Of a stretch of DNA of 64,000 nt, positions 10,481-22,109 are shown piece after piece. The notes below the pieces were generated by a model, which made no database searches, had not been told where the DNA came from, and saw only the letters and a list, made by a program, of their open reading frames with translations. The stretch is from Nepenthes gracilis. Taxonomy: Eukaryota > Streptophyta > Magnoliopsida > Caryophyllales > Nepenthaceae. Location of the stretch: contig BSYO01000031.1 in NCBI GenBank assembly GCA_033239525.1, positions 3,876,467-3,940,466 of the forward strand, given 5' to 3'. Position 1 is the stretch's first letter. The number at the start of each line of letters is the position of its first letter. Position numbers and translations under genes: made by a program.

Positions 10481-12367
10481 TCTCATTTGAGGCCAGCCTA
10501 GAAAATATCGTGGTTCAGATTAGAAAGAGGCTGACGGAAGATCTTGGCACATGTAATGGACAAGACCTGCTTCGAAGAAATATACAGGAAGAAAAGATAG
10601 ATGTTTTTCTGGTTTTTATCCACTAATACTAGAGGATTATCGCTCGAAAATTTTCTTTAATGGCCAACCAATGAACGAAAGAGTACACAAAAAAAGTAAA
10701 GAAGATTATTATGAAGAATACTAAGAGGATGCCATAAATCCTTCCAGCGCATGACACTGATGTTGAACTTAACAAATGTTTTGATATGGCCTTTAAAGCT
10801 CAAAATCTTCCCTAAATATTGAAGAGCATTATGTAAAATTTTTAGAAACCATATGCATCTTTCTTAGGCAGTAAGAGTGAAGCCATTTGTCCCAAATTGA
10901 GTTATGAGGAATTTTCAATGTTCTCCATGATTGCAGACATTGGAGTGCTTGGTACGAAGCATAACAATCCTGTAAGCCTAGGCCACCTGGATTTGCATAT
11001 GTACATCCAAGCAACCTTCGCAAGAGCTTTGGTCACCCAAAGAAGTTTCTTCATAAGAGCGAGAGGACTTTTGGAAAGGATAAACACAGAAGACCAGTAT
11101 ACATGAACAGTGGAAGGATGGATTTGAATAATAGTAGACCTGCATGAGAAAGGGCTTGTTATTACTATCAATGATAGGTTTGCAGTTTGAGGCACAATCT
11201 GGAAGAGGTATGGGGAACAACCAAGTACTTGACAGGAAGTATGTCAACCAGAAACCCTTAAAGGTCTTTAATACGTTTTGAATTATCAAAGGAAGCATCA
11301 CAAATGAAAAGCTCACTTTTCAGGGGATTAGTAATTAGCCCCAAGGAGGATGCAAAGAGATAAGCAGTTTAGGTAACATAATTAGAGTGAGGGTCAGTTT
11401 TGGAGAACAATAGTAAATCATCAGTGAAGGTCAAACATAACTCCCACAACTCTTCTTACATTGCCTATGGTATTTGAACTCTGATCCACAAAAGTTTTAA
11501 CCGATAAAATACTATAGAGAACATGCATAACAATAGTAAAGAGATACAGAGATAGAGGATCTCCTTTCTGTAAGCTATTGGCACTATGAAAAAGACAATC
11601 GATTTATTGTCAAAAGAGAGAGAGAAGGAAGGGGTTGAGAAACACATTCACCTCTTGAATGAAGAAAGTAGGGAATCCCATAAGTCGAACAACTGTGATA
11701 AAGAAAGCTCATTCAATCATATTGAAGGCTTTTTGAAGGTCAATTTTCATAGAACACTTTGTTTGGCCCCTGTCCAAGTGGTATATGTTAAGAAGCTATT
11801 GAGCAATGAGGATATTGTCCCTAATATTTCTATTGGTATATGTTAAGAAGCTATTGAGCAGGGAGGATATTGTCCCTAATACTTCTATTGGAATAAAGGC
11901 TGCTTGAAATTTGTAAATAAGGCTCGAAAGAACCATCTTGAGTTGCATAGCAGGGATTTTAGAGATCACTTTTGTGAATATTGTTGCAATAAAAAATAGG
12001 TCTAAAGTCAGAAATATTAGCTGGCACTGGAACCTCAGGGACCAGAGTAATTAAAGTGGAATTAGATTGCTTAAGCAATTTCTTGTGGTAAAAAAAAAAA
12101 AAAATCTTTCACAGCTTTAGAGAACTAAGGACCAATGATATCCCATGAGGATTTGAAGAACCGGGTGGAGAATTTGTTTGGCCTCAGGGCCTTGTCATTT
12201 TCAATGCTGAATAAGAAGTCTTTGATTGTATCCATATTAACTGGGGTAGTGAGAACTGCAAGGACGAAGTTAGAGATGGACTTGAGTATATAGGGAATGA
12301 TCTCCTCGACCATAAAGGGGTTTGATGCAAACAGGCCGATCCAGTCCTCAGGCGAGCACCAATACAC
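10480..12367 (-). mobile_element. L1-type LINE, 3' part (reverse transcriptase to C-terminal zinc region)
   Basis: Minus-strand non-LTR retrotransposon ORF2 relic. From the right: SIENDKALRPNKFSTRFF (near 12165-12220) matches the plant LINE RT signature SIGDDKAPGPDGF. SDFRPIFYCNNI lies near 11970-12010 and SIRDNILL near 11830-11890. A QKGDPLS-like segment lies near 11560. The catalytic box reads FTDD at 11417-11428. The C-terminal segment GGLGLQDCYASYQ and a W-K-W-type segment are seen at 10829-11023. Frameshifts and stops interrupt it. It continues in the part at 17396-18860 beyond the inserted chromovirus. Confidence 0.85.
11780..11889. repeat. 55-bp tandem duplication inside LINE RT
   Basis: ggtatatgttaagaagctat begins at 11780 and again at 11835, with nearly identical units of 55 bp. 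Because 55 is not a multiple of 3, the duplication shifts the RT reading frame. Confidence 0.9.
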
Positions 12368-12660
12368 TCAGGCGATGCAGAGAGTGAGATAGAAAAGGGG
12401 AGGGGGAGTTCTGGAAGGGGAAGAAGACGAGCAGGAAGAAGCAGAAAATAGCAAAGAAGAAGGAAAGTTGAGAAAGAGAGAGAGAGAGTAATAGGACAGG
12501 AGGCAGAAAACAGAAATTGTATATTCTATTCTTCTCAATCTCACTAGAAGCCAGTAATATATCCATCAAACAGAATAATAAGAAATGCACGTGTATCCTA
12601 ATAAGCAGTGTATCCTAATAATATTTATACAGTGTATGGCTTGTAACAGAAAGCCAACAA
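12368..12660 (-). repeat. Probable 3' LTR of element C
   Basis: Lies between the stop codon of the chromodomain ORF and the LINE. On the minus strand it opens with TGTTGGCTTTCTGTTAC (from 12659), has a TATAAATA motif near 12620-12630, and ends in a long CT-rich tract, as many plant LTRs do. No partner LTR is present for comparison, so the ends are uncertain. Confidence 0.4.
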
Positions 12661-12691
12661 ACTAGATGTTATATAAAAATAATAAGAACGA

Positions 12692-13240
12692 CTATATATA
12701 GTCCCGATACTTTCGTGGAGATTGCACTATTCGGGAGCTTTGGCGGGTTCTCGGTTGGGTCGGTGGTGCCGGAATATTAGTTGCGATTAGGCCGGTAACA
12801 TTACCTTCCTCATCGAACACAACCTTGTCGTCAAGGTTGAAAGAAGGAAAATCTTGCATAAAGTCCGCGACCGATTCCCACGTGGCATCGTCAGCAGATT
12901 GGGAGTGCCACTGGATGAGGAGTTGAGGAACGAAGACACCACGTCGGAGCACTTTGCGAAAGCCAAGAATATGGGATGGAGATAAGAGGGGTTGAGTACC
13001 CCTAGCATCAGTGGAAATGTGAATCGGCTGGCTCGGACCATCAGTAGGGCCACGTTTCAATAAGGAAATATGGAAGACATTGTGAATCCGGGAATAGTCG
13101 GGAAGAGCCAGTCGGTAAGCTACGAGACCAATTTTTTTTGGTAATACGGAAGGGTCCATAATACCTTTTTGGCCAGTTTGTTGGATTGCCGGTGGGTAAC
13201 CGTTGATTGACGACAGGGTTGAAGCTTGACGTAAACCCAA
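12692..13240 (-). pseudogene. Element C integrase C-terminus and chromodomain
   Basis: The translation holds the end of the integrase (VAYRLALPDYSRIHNVFHIS, residues about 38-57) followed by a chromodomain at about residues 92-140 (KVLRRGVFVPQLLIQWHSQS, then DDATWE and FPSFNLDDKVVF). Chromodomains of this kind steer integration to marked chromatin. The aromatic W of LIQW and the DATWE segment are kept. The frame overlaps the preceding integrase frame at 13120-13240, showing a frameshift between them. Confidence 0.85.
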
Positions 13241-14382
13241 TCCCCTAACTGAAATTCTTTTTCGGAGCGGTGGGCATCAGCTTGATTCTTCATGCGTAGT
13301 TGAGCTCTTTGCAGATTGACCTTTAGCCAGGCGAGCAATGAAGCCCGGGATGTGAGCAGATCATCCACGGCAGCTACTGGGGAACTGCCGTGAAGGTACT
13401 CGACTAAGGGAGGTGGGGAAATGCCATAGATGGCCTCGAAAGGACTCATCTTGGTAGAGGAATGCCATGCGGTGTTATAACTCCATTTCGCCCGAGGTAG
13501 AAAACGGACCCAGGTAGCAGGATGGTCTGACACAAAATAGCGAAGATAATCTTCGAGACAATGGTTGATAACCTCGGTTTGGCCATCCGTTTGAGGATGG
13601 TAGGAGCTGCTACGGCTTAATGTGGTGCCTTGTAATCTAAAAAATTCCGTCCAGAATTTGCTCATGAAGACGGGGTCACGGCCCGAAACAATCTTGGATG
13701 GCATACCATGCAGGCGACAGATCTCCTGAACAAAAATAGAGGTGAGATCTTTAGCTGTGAAGGGAGCGTGGAGGCCAGCAAAATGAGCATACTTTGAAAG
13801 TCTGTCGACTACCACCCAGATAATAGTCTTCCCGTGAAAAGGGGGCAAATGTGTTATGAAATCCATGGAGATAGAAACCCAAATGGTGCCAGGTATGGGC
13901 AGAGGCTGGAGCTTGCCGGGTGAGGCCGTGTTGAGGGGTTTAACTTGTTGACAAGTGGTGCACTGGGAAACGAAAGTGTGAATGTCGTTGCGCATGTGTG
14001 GCCAATAAAAATTGGTGGCAATACGCGTTAGAGTGCGCTGGAATCCAGTGTGGCCCCCCGTGGGTGAATCATGATACTCATGTAAAATAAGGTCTTGTAA
14101 AGCTGACTCAGGGGGTATTAAGACACGCCCTTTGAAGAAAACCAAACCGATGCGCACCGAGTAGTGTTCAAAGTCCCCTGGCCGGTCCTGGATGGCAGCT
14201 AGTAGGTTGGTTGAAGCGGAATTCCTGGTGTAAAAATGGCGGAGGGTAGAAATTAATGCCACTACAGGGCGGGAGGAGGCACAGAGAGCATGAGAGGAGC
14301 CCTCTAGCAGCCGAGAAAGGGCATTTGTTGGGCAATTTTCCCTGCAAGGCTTGTAAGTGATCTCAAAATCATAGCCCAGCAA
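13120..14382 (-). pseudogene. Element C RNase H end and integrase
   Basis: A long open stretch of 420 codons. It starts with the RNase H end (MLGYDFEITYKPCRENCPTN), followed by the HHCC zinc module (HEYHDSPTGGHTGFQRT, CTTCQQVKP) and the catalytic core. The first catalytic region, SMDFITHLPP, is present. The second expected aspartate motif SDRDPVF reads SGRDPVF, so a catalytic residue appears lost. SSYHPQTDGQTEVINHCLED follows with the glutamate. The open frame suggests moderate age. Confidence 0.88.
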
Positions 14383-14557
14383 TTTAGTAATCCACTGTTG
14401 CTGCTCGGAAGTGTGAATGGTTTGGTTTAATAGGACCTTGAGGGGGTAAGTGGTCAGTTTGTATGAGAAATTTTGTTCCTAGCAAATATGGTCGCCATTT
14501 CTTGATGGCCTCAGAGATAGCACAGAGCTCGCGGATGTAAGTAGAGGCACCTTGTAG
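14383..14557 (-). pseudogene. Element C RNase H middle part
   Basis: Read in shifted frames, this short stretch carries the RNase H segment YIRELCAISEAIKKWRPYLL followed by the TDH-like region. It links the upstream RT ORF to the integrase ORF; a stop or frameshift on each side breaks the polyprotein. Confidence 0.7.
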
Positions 14558-15175
14558 TCAGGAACTGAGCTGTTTGTTGAAGAAAGCAACTGGGTGTCCA
14601 GCTTGGAGTAACACAACACCAATGCTATTCCCAGATGCATCGGTTTGGATGGTGAATGGTTTGGAGAAGTCGGGTAGGGTTAGGACGAGAGTAGTTGTGA
14701 GGGCGATTTTTAGGGTATTGAAGGCTGCTGTGGCTTCGGCGGTCCAGACAAAGGCATCCTTCCTTAGTAACTGAGTGAGCGGCATAGCTATTTGGGCATA
14801 CCGGGCGACAAACCGGCGGTAATACCCGGCCAAGCCCAAGAATCCCCGCAGCTGTTTGACAGTGGTGGGTGCTGGCCAACGTTGTACTGCCATAATTTTG
14901 GCAGGATCGACCTCGACCCCTTGTGCTGAGACGATGTGCCCCAAATAAGAAATCAATGTTTGCCCAAACTCACACTTGTTGTGCTTAACATAGAAAACCT
15001 GGTCCCGTAGGATCTGGAGGACCCGAGCCAAATGATCACAATGCTGTTCCCAGGTAGGGCTATAAATCAATATGTCATCAAAGAAGACGAGCACAAACTT
15101 CCGGAGAACAGAACGGAAAATGTTATTCATTTCAAATTGGAAGGTGGATGGGGCATTGGAAAGGCCAAAAGGCAT
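14558..15175 (-). pseudogene. Element C reverse transcriptase palm/thumb and start of RNase H
   Basis: 205 codons. It starts at MPFGLSNAPSTFQ, the conserved RT segment. The catalytic box is FFDD at 15074-15085 (FVLVFFDDILIYS), with both aspartates kept. The connection segment LGHIVSAQGVEVDP and the LRGFLGLAGYYRRFV motif follow. RNase H begins near residue 180 with TDASGNSIGVVLLQ. It is separated from the N-terminal half of RT by a stop at about 15176. Confidence 0.9.
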
Positions 15176-15178
15176 TAC

Positions 15179-15775
15179 TTAGAACTCATAGTGACCCTCA
15201 TGAGTTCGAAAAGCTGTTTTGTGGATGTCGGCAGAATGTACTCTGATCTGGTGGTATCCAGATTGCAAATCCAGCTTCGAGAATACACGGGCCTCGTGTA
15301 ACTCATCAAGTAGCTTGTCCACGGTGGGTATGAGAAACTGATCTTTGATGGTGATCGCATTGAGAGCGCGATAGTCCACACAAAAGCACCAACTACCATC
15401 CTTTTTCTTGACCAACAAAACTGGAAAGGAGAAAGGGCTGGTACTCGGCTGAATTATTCCTTCAGCAAGCATTTCACTAATCAGCTGGTCCATTTTCGTC
15501 TTTTGGAAATGTGGATAGCGATAGGGCTTGACGTTCACAGGTTCAGTTTGTGGTTTGAGGGGAATGTGGTGATCGGTGGAACGTTGTGGTGGTAGGCCGT
15601 GCTGAAGTGCAAAGATGTGGCAAAAAAGTTGAGGATTTGGGTGAGTGTTTGGATAATTTGTGGGTCTGTGGTTGATGGAAGTTTGGTGGAATCCAGTAGG
15701 GAAGTAGTCTGAGAGAGATCCTCCGTAGGCAGAATAGTAAGCTGGAATAGGAGGCCACTGATTGGGTGGATTCAT
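15179..15775 (-). pseudogene. Element C reverse transcriptase N-terminal half
   Basis: Contains the RT fingers: the [20 protein letters not shown] region, then [38 protein letters not shown], and [20 protein letters not shown] with the first catalytic aspartate (KLDL). It is in frame with the following RT segment except for the stop at 15176. The overlap with the protease frame at 15543-15775 indicates a frameshift. Confidence 0.88.
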
Positions 15776-16553
15776 CCTTTTTCAATTGTCCCAATGTCAT
15801 AGTGGCGATAGAAGCCAGAGGCAAGCCATGCAAGGTAAGCCTCGTACCAGCGTGATCAAAACTCATCCGGAGGGAGCGATAATCAAATACCACCGGGCCG
15901 ATTGTGGCCAGCCATTGGACTCCAAATACCAGATCAGCCCCATAAATGGGCAGCAAATAAAGGTCAACAGCAAAGCAAGCTTGTCCCAGGGTGACCCCCA
16001 CTTTAGTACATAGTCCTTCACATCTCAGGGAAGCCCCATTTCCCACGGTGACATTAAGGTGATGGGAAGGTTCGATTGTAAGGCCAAAATACTTGGCTAT
16101 GCGTGTTTGGAGAAAATTATGAGTGAAACCCCTGTCCACTAGTATGACCACAGGCTGTCCAGAGATGGTGCCTTGTAATCGTAAGGTGGAGGGAACAAAG
16201 TGCCCTTCTAATGCATGAAGGGAGATAGTTGGAATGGATGCTGGAGGAAGGGAAGTTGGGTTAGTTTCATGGAGGTGGTTAGCCACATAATCCGATTTCT
16301 CAGAACCCGCTTCCAAATTCTGAAGCCCAGGCAAGGCACCTCCCTCCTCTTCAGCCAACATACAAAGAAATTTGGGTGGACTACAACGATGGCCAGGGAT
16401 AAATTTCTCATCACAATTAAAATACAAACCTCGGGCTCGGCGAGCAGCCATTTCAGATGGGGTCAATTTTTTATGGGAAGTGGAGAGAAAGGGGGTTTTA
16501 TCGTCACCGGTGCAGGATTGCTGATAGGCTTGGGTATGGAAGAGCGTGGCCAA
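15543..16553 (-). pseudogene. Element C gag zinc knuckle and protease
   Basis: 336 codons. Near residue 40 a nucleocapsid knuckle is seen as RGLYFNCDEKFIPGHRC; the first cysteine of the usual CxxC pair is a tyrosine, so the knuckle is damaged. The protease active site near residue 140 reads ILVDRGFTHNF, where DSG is expected, so the catalytic triad is altered. GVQWLATIGPVVFDY is the conserved downstream protease segment. The end of the frame runs out of register with RT. Confidence 0.85.
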
Positions 16554-17395
16554 CTCGGTCGACAGGCCTCTAGTTTTTCCTCCACCAATTTAGCCATCCC
16601 GATTGCATCTGGTAGAGTTGGTGGCTTCAGCAAAAGAATTTTCCTCCGTATGTCATCCTTAAAGCCCGAGATGAAACAATTTAACAGATTGGTGGTAGAT
16701 AAGCCGTGCGTTCATGTTGATAACGACTCGAACTCCATCATGTAGGTCGTCACTGTTGTTCCTTGTCGGAGCTTGTACAGGGCAGCTTCTGGATTCAGGT
16801 ATGAAGAGGGCCCAAAAAGGAGTTCGAGGGCTTTGGCAAACGCCTCCCAATCGATTAATTGGTCAGTGGCGTGCATCCATTGGTACCGCTGCAGCGCGGC
16901 ACCTGACATGTAGAACGCGGCCACCGTCAGCTTCTAGTCAGGTAGAGCGCCATGAAATAGGAAGAAGCGTTCAATTTGGAAGAGCTACCCGATAACATTT
17001 TCACCGGTGAAGAATGGCAGTTCCAGTTTGGGTAAGCGAACAGAGGCAGAGATTTGTGTGTCGGGGAAAGCCGCAGGTAGTAGAGCAAGGGTTTGGGGGG
17101 TTGGGAGTGTTGCCGAGGCAAGCGAAAAAGAGGATGGAGTGGGCAAGAGTGGCGGATTCGATGTGGGTAGGGATTGGCATTCTAGTCGAGTCAGGGTTTG
17201 GCGCATTTCGGTAATGGTTTGTTGCAATTCACTGAACGTTTGTTGGATCTGCCCGGTGGTCGTGGAAATGGTGGAGATGCGGTCTGCATGGTCCCTCAAC
17301 TCCTGCATGATACTGGAGATGGTCTCTTCATGTGCCCTGTATCTCGTCGCCATACCCTCAGCCATGGATGTCTCAATGAAAGCACCAGGGTTCCT
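16554..17395 (-). pseudogene. Element C gag (capsid part)
   Basis: Fragments in two frames. 16985-17390 holds a MAEGMATRYRAHEE start followed by a coiled-coil-like region rich in I/L/Q, then LPKLELPFFTGENVIG. 16712-16924 holds YMSGAALQRYQWM, an EAFAKALELLFGPSS segment and YMMEFESLS, all typical of chromovirus capsids. The longer open frame that extends to 17527 begins in LINE sequence, so the true gag start is probably the methionine at about 17370. Confidence 0.75.
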
Positions 17396-18860
17396 CCGAG
17401 AGGAAGACCACATAAGCCTGCAAAAGAGGGCCTCAACAATCAATTTCACTTTTTCAATTGTGTCTACAGGAGAGCCGTCTTCCTTGGTGAGTAATAGTAT
17501 TCTCTTGTTATTTCTCATTTCAACCATCTGATTTTCACTTTTTGCTTGAGGGAGGAGACCTTTGCTGACCTAACAGACAAGTAAAGCCGCCCCTTATAGG
17601 AGGAGCCTTTATCTTCTAGGGAGGCTTTGGCAAAGAGGATTGTGATCAAGGTCAAGCTGACAATTTTCAAGATCAATCTTGGCCTCAAGGGTAACTTCAG
17701 TGACATTGCCCATGTCAAAGTTAAGGGCTTTGCAGGCCCTTTTAACTTTTTTGAGTTTCTCCAATAAATGAAAACATCGTGTAGCTGTAGATCGAGTGGC
17801 ACCAAGCATTGCAAACAGTCTTCAGGAATTGTGGGTGAGAGCAAATAAAATTATTAAATTTGAACATACCCTTCTTGGAGGGATCTCAGCTCAATCCGTG
17901 AGAATCCTCGGGGAGTGACCAGAATAAGAAGAAATCAGATGAAAGAGGAAGGCCAGCCGACATGCCAGTTGTTGTTGATAAGAATAACAACCATTAGCCA
18001 TGTTAGACTTCACAAAATTTTAGGCCCCTTTTTATAGATGAATTACATTTACCCACGTTAGTCTTCAAGTTCCCTGAGCCTTTCTTAAAATCATAGGGCC
18101 CAACAATTTTACAGTCATCAGATATATTCTTGAAATTAGGAACATTCTCAGGGGCATCATGCAAGGCCTTAAAAGCATCATCTCTTCATTTTCAGACAGA
18201 GGGTCAGCAGTAGATTCCAACAAATTATGGAGAAGGGCAAAAGAGTTGGAGCGAGTACCGACTTTTCTAGGTCCAATTGCTAAAGATACCGAGTCAGGAT
18301 TAATCTGAGAAACAACCAGGGCTGGTCTGTGAGAAGAATACCAGCAAACGAAGGAGCACCGACCGAGCTAGCTATGTAGCTAAGTTCCTCAGAAGATCAG
18401 TATTCCATAGGCGAATCATGAAAAATTTTTCAAATTAGGAACTTTGCTATGATGGCCTCCTGTTTGGGTCATGCCAGCATGCCGTTTCTTAAGGAAAATG
18501 GGCAAGCCGATGAGGGTCGAGGGGCCTCCATCACATACCTTCCCCAAGCTAGGGTGGTCCGAGAATCTGAATAAGAATAAGTCCTTAGCATCTGGGAGGC
18601 CTTGGACAAGTCCAGGCTTGCTCCAGAGCCGTCTAACAGTCGAATCAACCAGGGGGGAAGCAACTTTCTTACCACGGAAATGACCCACCAACGTTGTGCT
18701 CCATCTTTTAGCCCGAATATTAGGGGGAGGATTGACAATCTTCTGATCACAACAGATAATTTAGCAGGGTGTTGAAGAATCGCTCCTTCACTAACCGTTT
18801 CAGCCCGGCCACGATGCTGAATGGCCGTAGGAGGAGCAGATTCGTTCGGCATCAACCCAG
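17396..18860 (-). mobile_element. L1-type LINE, 5' part (ORF1 and ORF2 start)
   Basis: Minus strand. 18416-18691 is a DUF4283-type ORF1 domain (LVGHFRGKKVASPLVDSTVR, then FLFRFSD and LPIFLKKRHAGM), typical of plant LINE ORF1. A SSEELSYIASSVGAP segment follows in another frame near 18330-18380. ORF2 resumes at about 17870 with FKFNNFICSHPQFLKTV. It continues through the region between endonuclease and RT (17609-17809) and ends with RILLLTKEDGSPVDTIE at about 17420-17510. Most of the endonuclease is missing. Confidence 0.8.
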
Positions 18861-19200
18861 GAGGGTTCAGAAGGCAAGCCAGTGACTATAGCCCCCCAGC
18901 GTCGGAGAGGGAAAAGCGACCGTTACAAAGTGCAGAGTGGGCAATCGAAGAGATCTCAATTCTCTCAGAAATAAAAGCCACAATCTCAGGAGATAGATTA
19001 CCGAAGTGCAATAATGATCAATTCTCTGCCTCAAAGACATGCAAGAGACTAATGAGGCCTTCCAAGCAGGAGGAAAAGCGGGAGACCAAATCGAGGGAGA
19101 AAAAGGAGGAAGGAGAACACAAATGGAGGAAAAAGGAGTCGGTCGGAATGGCCATGCCGGCACCGACAGAACCAGATTTACATCCTATTTGGTAGGATAA
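18861..19200 (-). other. Probable LINE 5' end or flank
   Basis: GC-richer than the AT-rich DNA to its right and with open minus-strand frames, but no recognisable protein. By position it could be the LINE 5' untranslated region or ORF1 start. Confidence 0.35.
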
Positions 19201-21277
19201 AATAAAAATTTTATTCATAATTCACTATTTAGTTATTTTAGTGGTATAAATAATAATTTCAAAAGAAATTGTTACTCGTTCAAAATAAAGAATAAAAAAT
19301 ATCAACTTTCTATTGATATGTTTTACTTTTGGTTATCAGTAAATAACTATTTTAAAGTATATTTTTATTTACTATTATTTTAAATTAAATTTGATTAAAA
19401 TTGAATTTAGATTAGACACAGGTTGGATTTTAATGAAAATTTATAACCGCTAAATTAGATTAGATTTGACATATTTATAATCTAAATTGGGTTAGTTTGA
19501 ATTGGAATATGAAATTTTTTAAGTATTTTTTTAAATTTTATAGATACATAAAAAATTACTAAAAATTATCTAATACTTTTAAAAAATATAATATATATAT
19601 TAAAATATTATTTCATTATATATTTAAATAAAAAATTTTATATAAAAATTGTTAACTATATAACAATATAATATATTCAAATAATTTTTTAAACTTGATA
19701 TTTTTTTAAATAAAAAATATATTTATAGAAAAAAATTTATACTTCGGTCCAGGTCAACTTGAATTAGCTAATTTTACTTATGATCCTACTTTGCCTAAAA
19801 ATTAATCTGGCCTTCTTGACTATGTTTTTTCTATAATTTTGATATGTTTTGATTAAATTTTATAAAATTTTAAATATATAAAGACTAAGCGGATTATATA
19901 ACTTAATTTTGATCAGGTCTATTTAAACTTTTTAATATATGTTAGAATATTATATTTTTAGGTAAGGGTAAAATATTTATTTTGTATTAATTTTTTAGTT
20001 ATTTCAGTTGTTATTTCCAAATATTATATAATTAAATCATAATTTAATTTTATGTATTTTAAAGAACTAATTAAATAATTAAATATGAATTTTAAACTCT
20101 ATTTTAACTTATTATATTATTTGAGAATAATTATTATATTCTTACATTATTTTATTTCAGTAACTAAATATAACATTAGGGTTGGGAGGGGATCGAGGGG
20201 GAAGCAATTTCGAGAGAGTCAAATGGTTGGCGGTTACCATATTTTTAAAACTAAATAATGTTCATACTATTTATACACATATATTTATATTAAAATTATT
20301 AAAAATAAATATAAGTCTTACCTTATTTTAAATTTTATTTTCTCTCATCTTTATCTCTATATTATTTTTGACAAATTTAATACAAGTGAGTGTATAATTA
20401 GATATATAAATATTATTTTTATTTTTAAATAATTAAAAAAACAATATTACAAAATAACAAAATGGTCAAATTGGCTTTATTTGAAACTATAAAAATGAAA
20501 GGAGACTCATTGTGGTATGCAATGACAATTTGAGTATTATCACATGAAATCCCTTCATAATTGCAAATTATAAAATTTTATAAAATTTAAATTATTTACA
20601 TATTATTAATGTTATCGTATTATTTTATAATTAATAACAAAAAATTATATATTCATAATATAATTAAATCTATACTTCTTGAAAATCTCAAAATTGATTT
20701 TTCTTTTTCCACTTTTATCTTTTCTCCTACATATAAATAGCATAGGTTTTTTTATGGAGAGTTAGTGTATAATCTTTTCAAAAGTCTTCTTAAATTAATA
20801 ATTAATTGAGAATTAATAAAATTTCTTTCAATTTAAATCTGAAATTATTTTCCAAAGTCATAGAAAAATTGCTACTTAATATTCTCAACAAATAATACGT
20901 TATTATATCATCTAGAGGATCAAAATAAGATTAATTACTTAATTACATAAATATTTTTCTTTTTATTAAAAATTATATCTATAAAAATAACTTTTCTAAT
21001 AAAATATAATAAATTATATAAAATTATAGAATTTAATCATTTTAATAAATTATAAAATTTATATCATGTCTTATGGAAGAAATATAACATAAATTTCATT
21101 GATCGACACCTTGACTCATTACGGCATTCAGATTATGGCGTTAAGCCATTTGAGAAGAACGGTATTGCTTTTAGCTCATAGAGTTGAAATCGAAGACACA
21201 ATAGCTAAAATGTCACCACAGCTAGTTATTTGTTATATTCAGTAAAAAGGTTGATCACTACTCTTTTAGACCTTAAT
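19201..21277. other. AT-rich sequence without recognised genes
   Basis: No long open frames. A MITE-like element related to the one at 9046 lies at about 20250-20420. Confidence 0.5.
20250..20420. mobile_element. MITE-like element (same family as 9046-9210)
   Basis: Its left end (actatttatacacatatatt) and the reverse complement of its right end are similar. The whole unit resembles the reverse complement of 22110-22320. Ends approximate. Confidence 0.4.
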
Positions 21278-21283
21278 TGCTGT

Positions 21284-21685
21284 TTGATTGGTGAGAATAA
21301 AAATTTTATTTTTATCTTATTTTTAGTAAAATATTTATTCATCTATTCGGGTATTTTTAACAAGTAATAAATATTTTTTGAGGAATATTTATTTCTCCAA
21401 CTTGGAGAATAAAAAACACCATATGCTCTTAGGTATTTTTTATTTTTATCTTATTCATTACATGTAAAAAATAATTTTTCTCACATTATTATTATTATTA
21501 TTATAAATTCTTACCTTATTTATTATATTATTATTATATAGTAAATATTAAAATACAAATTTTTAACTTATTTTATTCTAATAATAAAATATGAGAATAC
21601 AAATTTTTAATTATATTACCATCTTATTTAATTTTTTAAAAATAATTATTTTATTTTTACCTTATTTCGTTCTAATAACCAAATA
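21284..21685. mobile_element. MITE with imperfect terminal inverted repeats and TGCTGT duplication
   Basis: About 400 bp, AT-rich and non-coding. The left end (TTGATTGGTGAGAATAAAA) and the reverse complement of the right end (TTTGGTTATTAGAACGAAA) are imperfect inverted repeats. TGCTGT flanks both sides (21278-21283 and 21686-21691), consistent with a target-site duplication. The superfamily is not determined. Confidence 0.5.
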
Positions 21686-22109
21686 TGCTGTGAAAATTCG
21701 AGTTTAAATGTGAGTAACTCAAGGGGTTTGGACCTAACAAGGCTAGAGCCGATAGGATACCCTCAAATCCCAAGATCCCTAACCGACCTCAACAAACAAC
21801 CTTCATAGGTAAATCGTCTAGCTTTCTAAATGACTTAAGTACTAAAGCGGTTTCATTGGAGGCATTCCTAAGAGCCTCATCCCTTGCAATATAGCGATCG
21901 AAGACACATTGCTAGCCAGTATGAGGCAAGAAGTATTTATTAAATATTTTTAATAAAATATACCTTTCTTTTATTCTGAAAAATCACAAATGGAAGCATG
22001 AAGAGGCTTTTGGGCCGTGGATGGAGGGACTCCAATGTGAAAGTAGCCATTGGATTCAAAATAATTCAATAGTTCTTATTTTATGTATATTTTTTTAAAA
22101 AATTATTTT

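Larger units (their letters stand above)
12368..17395 (-). mobile_element. Ty3/gypsy chromovirus, element C, inserted in LINE
   Basis: Minus-strand gypsy element with a C-terminal chromodomain, which defines the chromovirus clade. Order from the right: gag, zinc knuckle, protease, RT, RNase H, integrase, chromodomain. Sequence of probable 3' LTR origin occupies 12368-12660. No 5' LTR is visible between gag (start about 17370) and the LINE sequence that resumes at about 17396. Frameshifts and mutated catalytic residues show that it is inactive. Confidence 0.85.

Noticed and set aside
18821..19195. 124-residue plus-strand frame rich in Lys/Glu
   Set aside because: Low complexity, opposite in strand to the LINE and without a domain.
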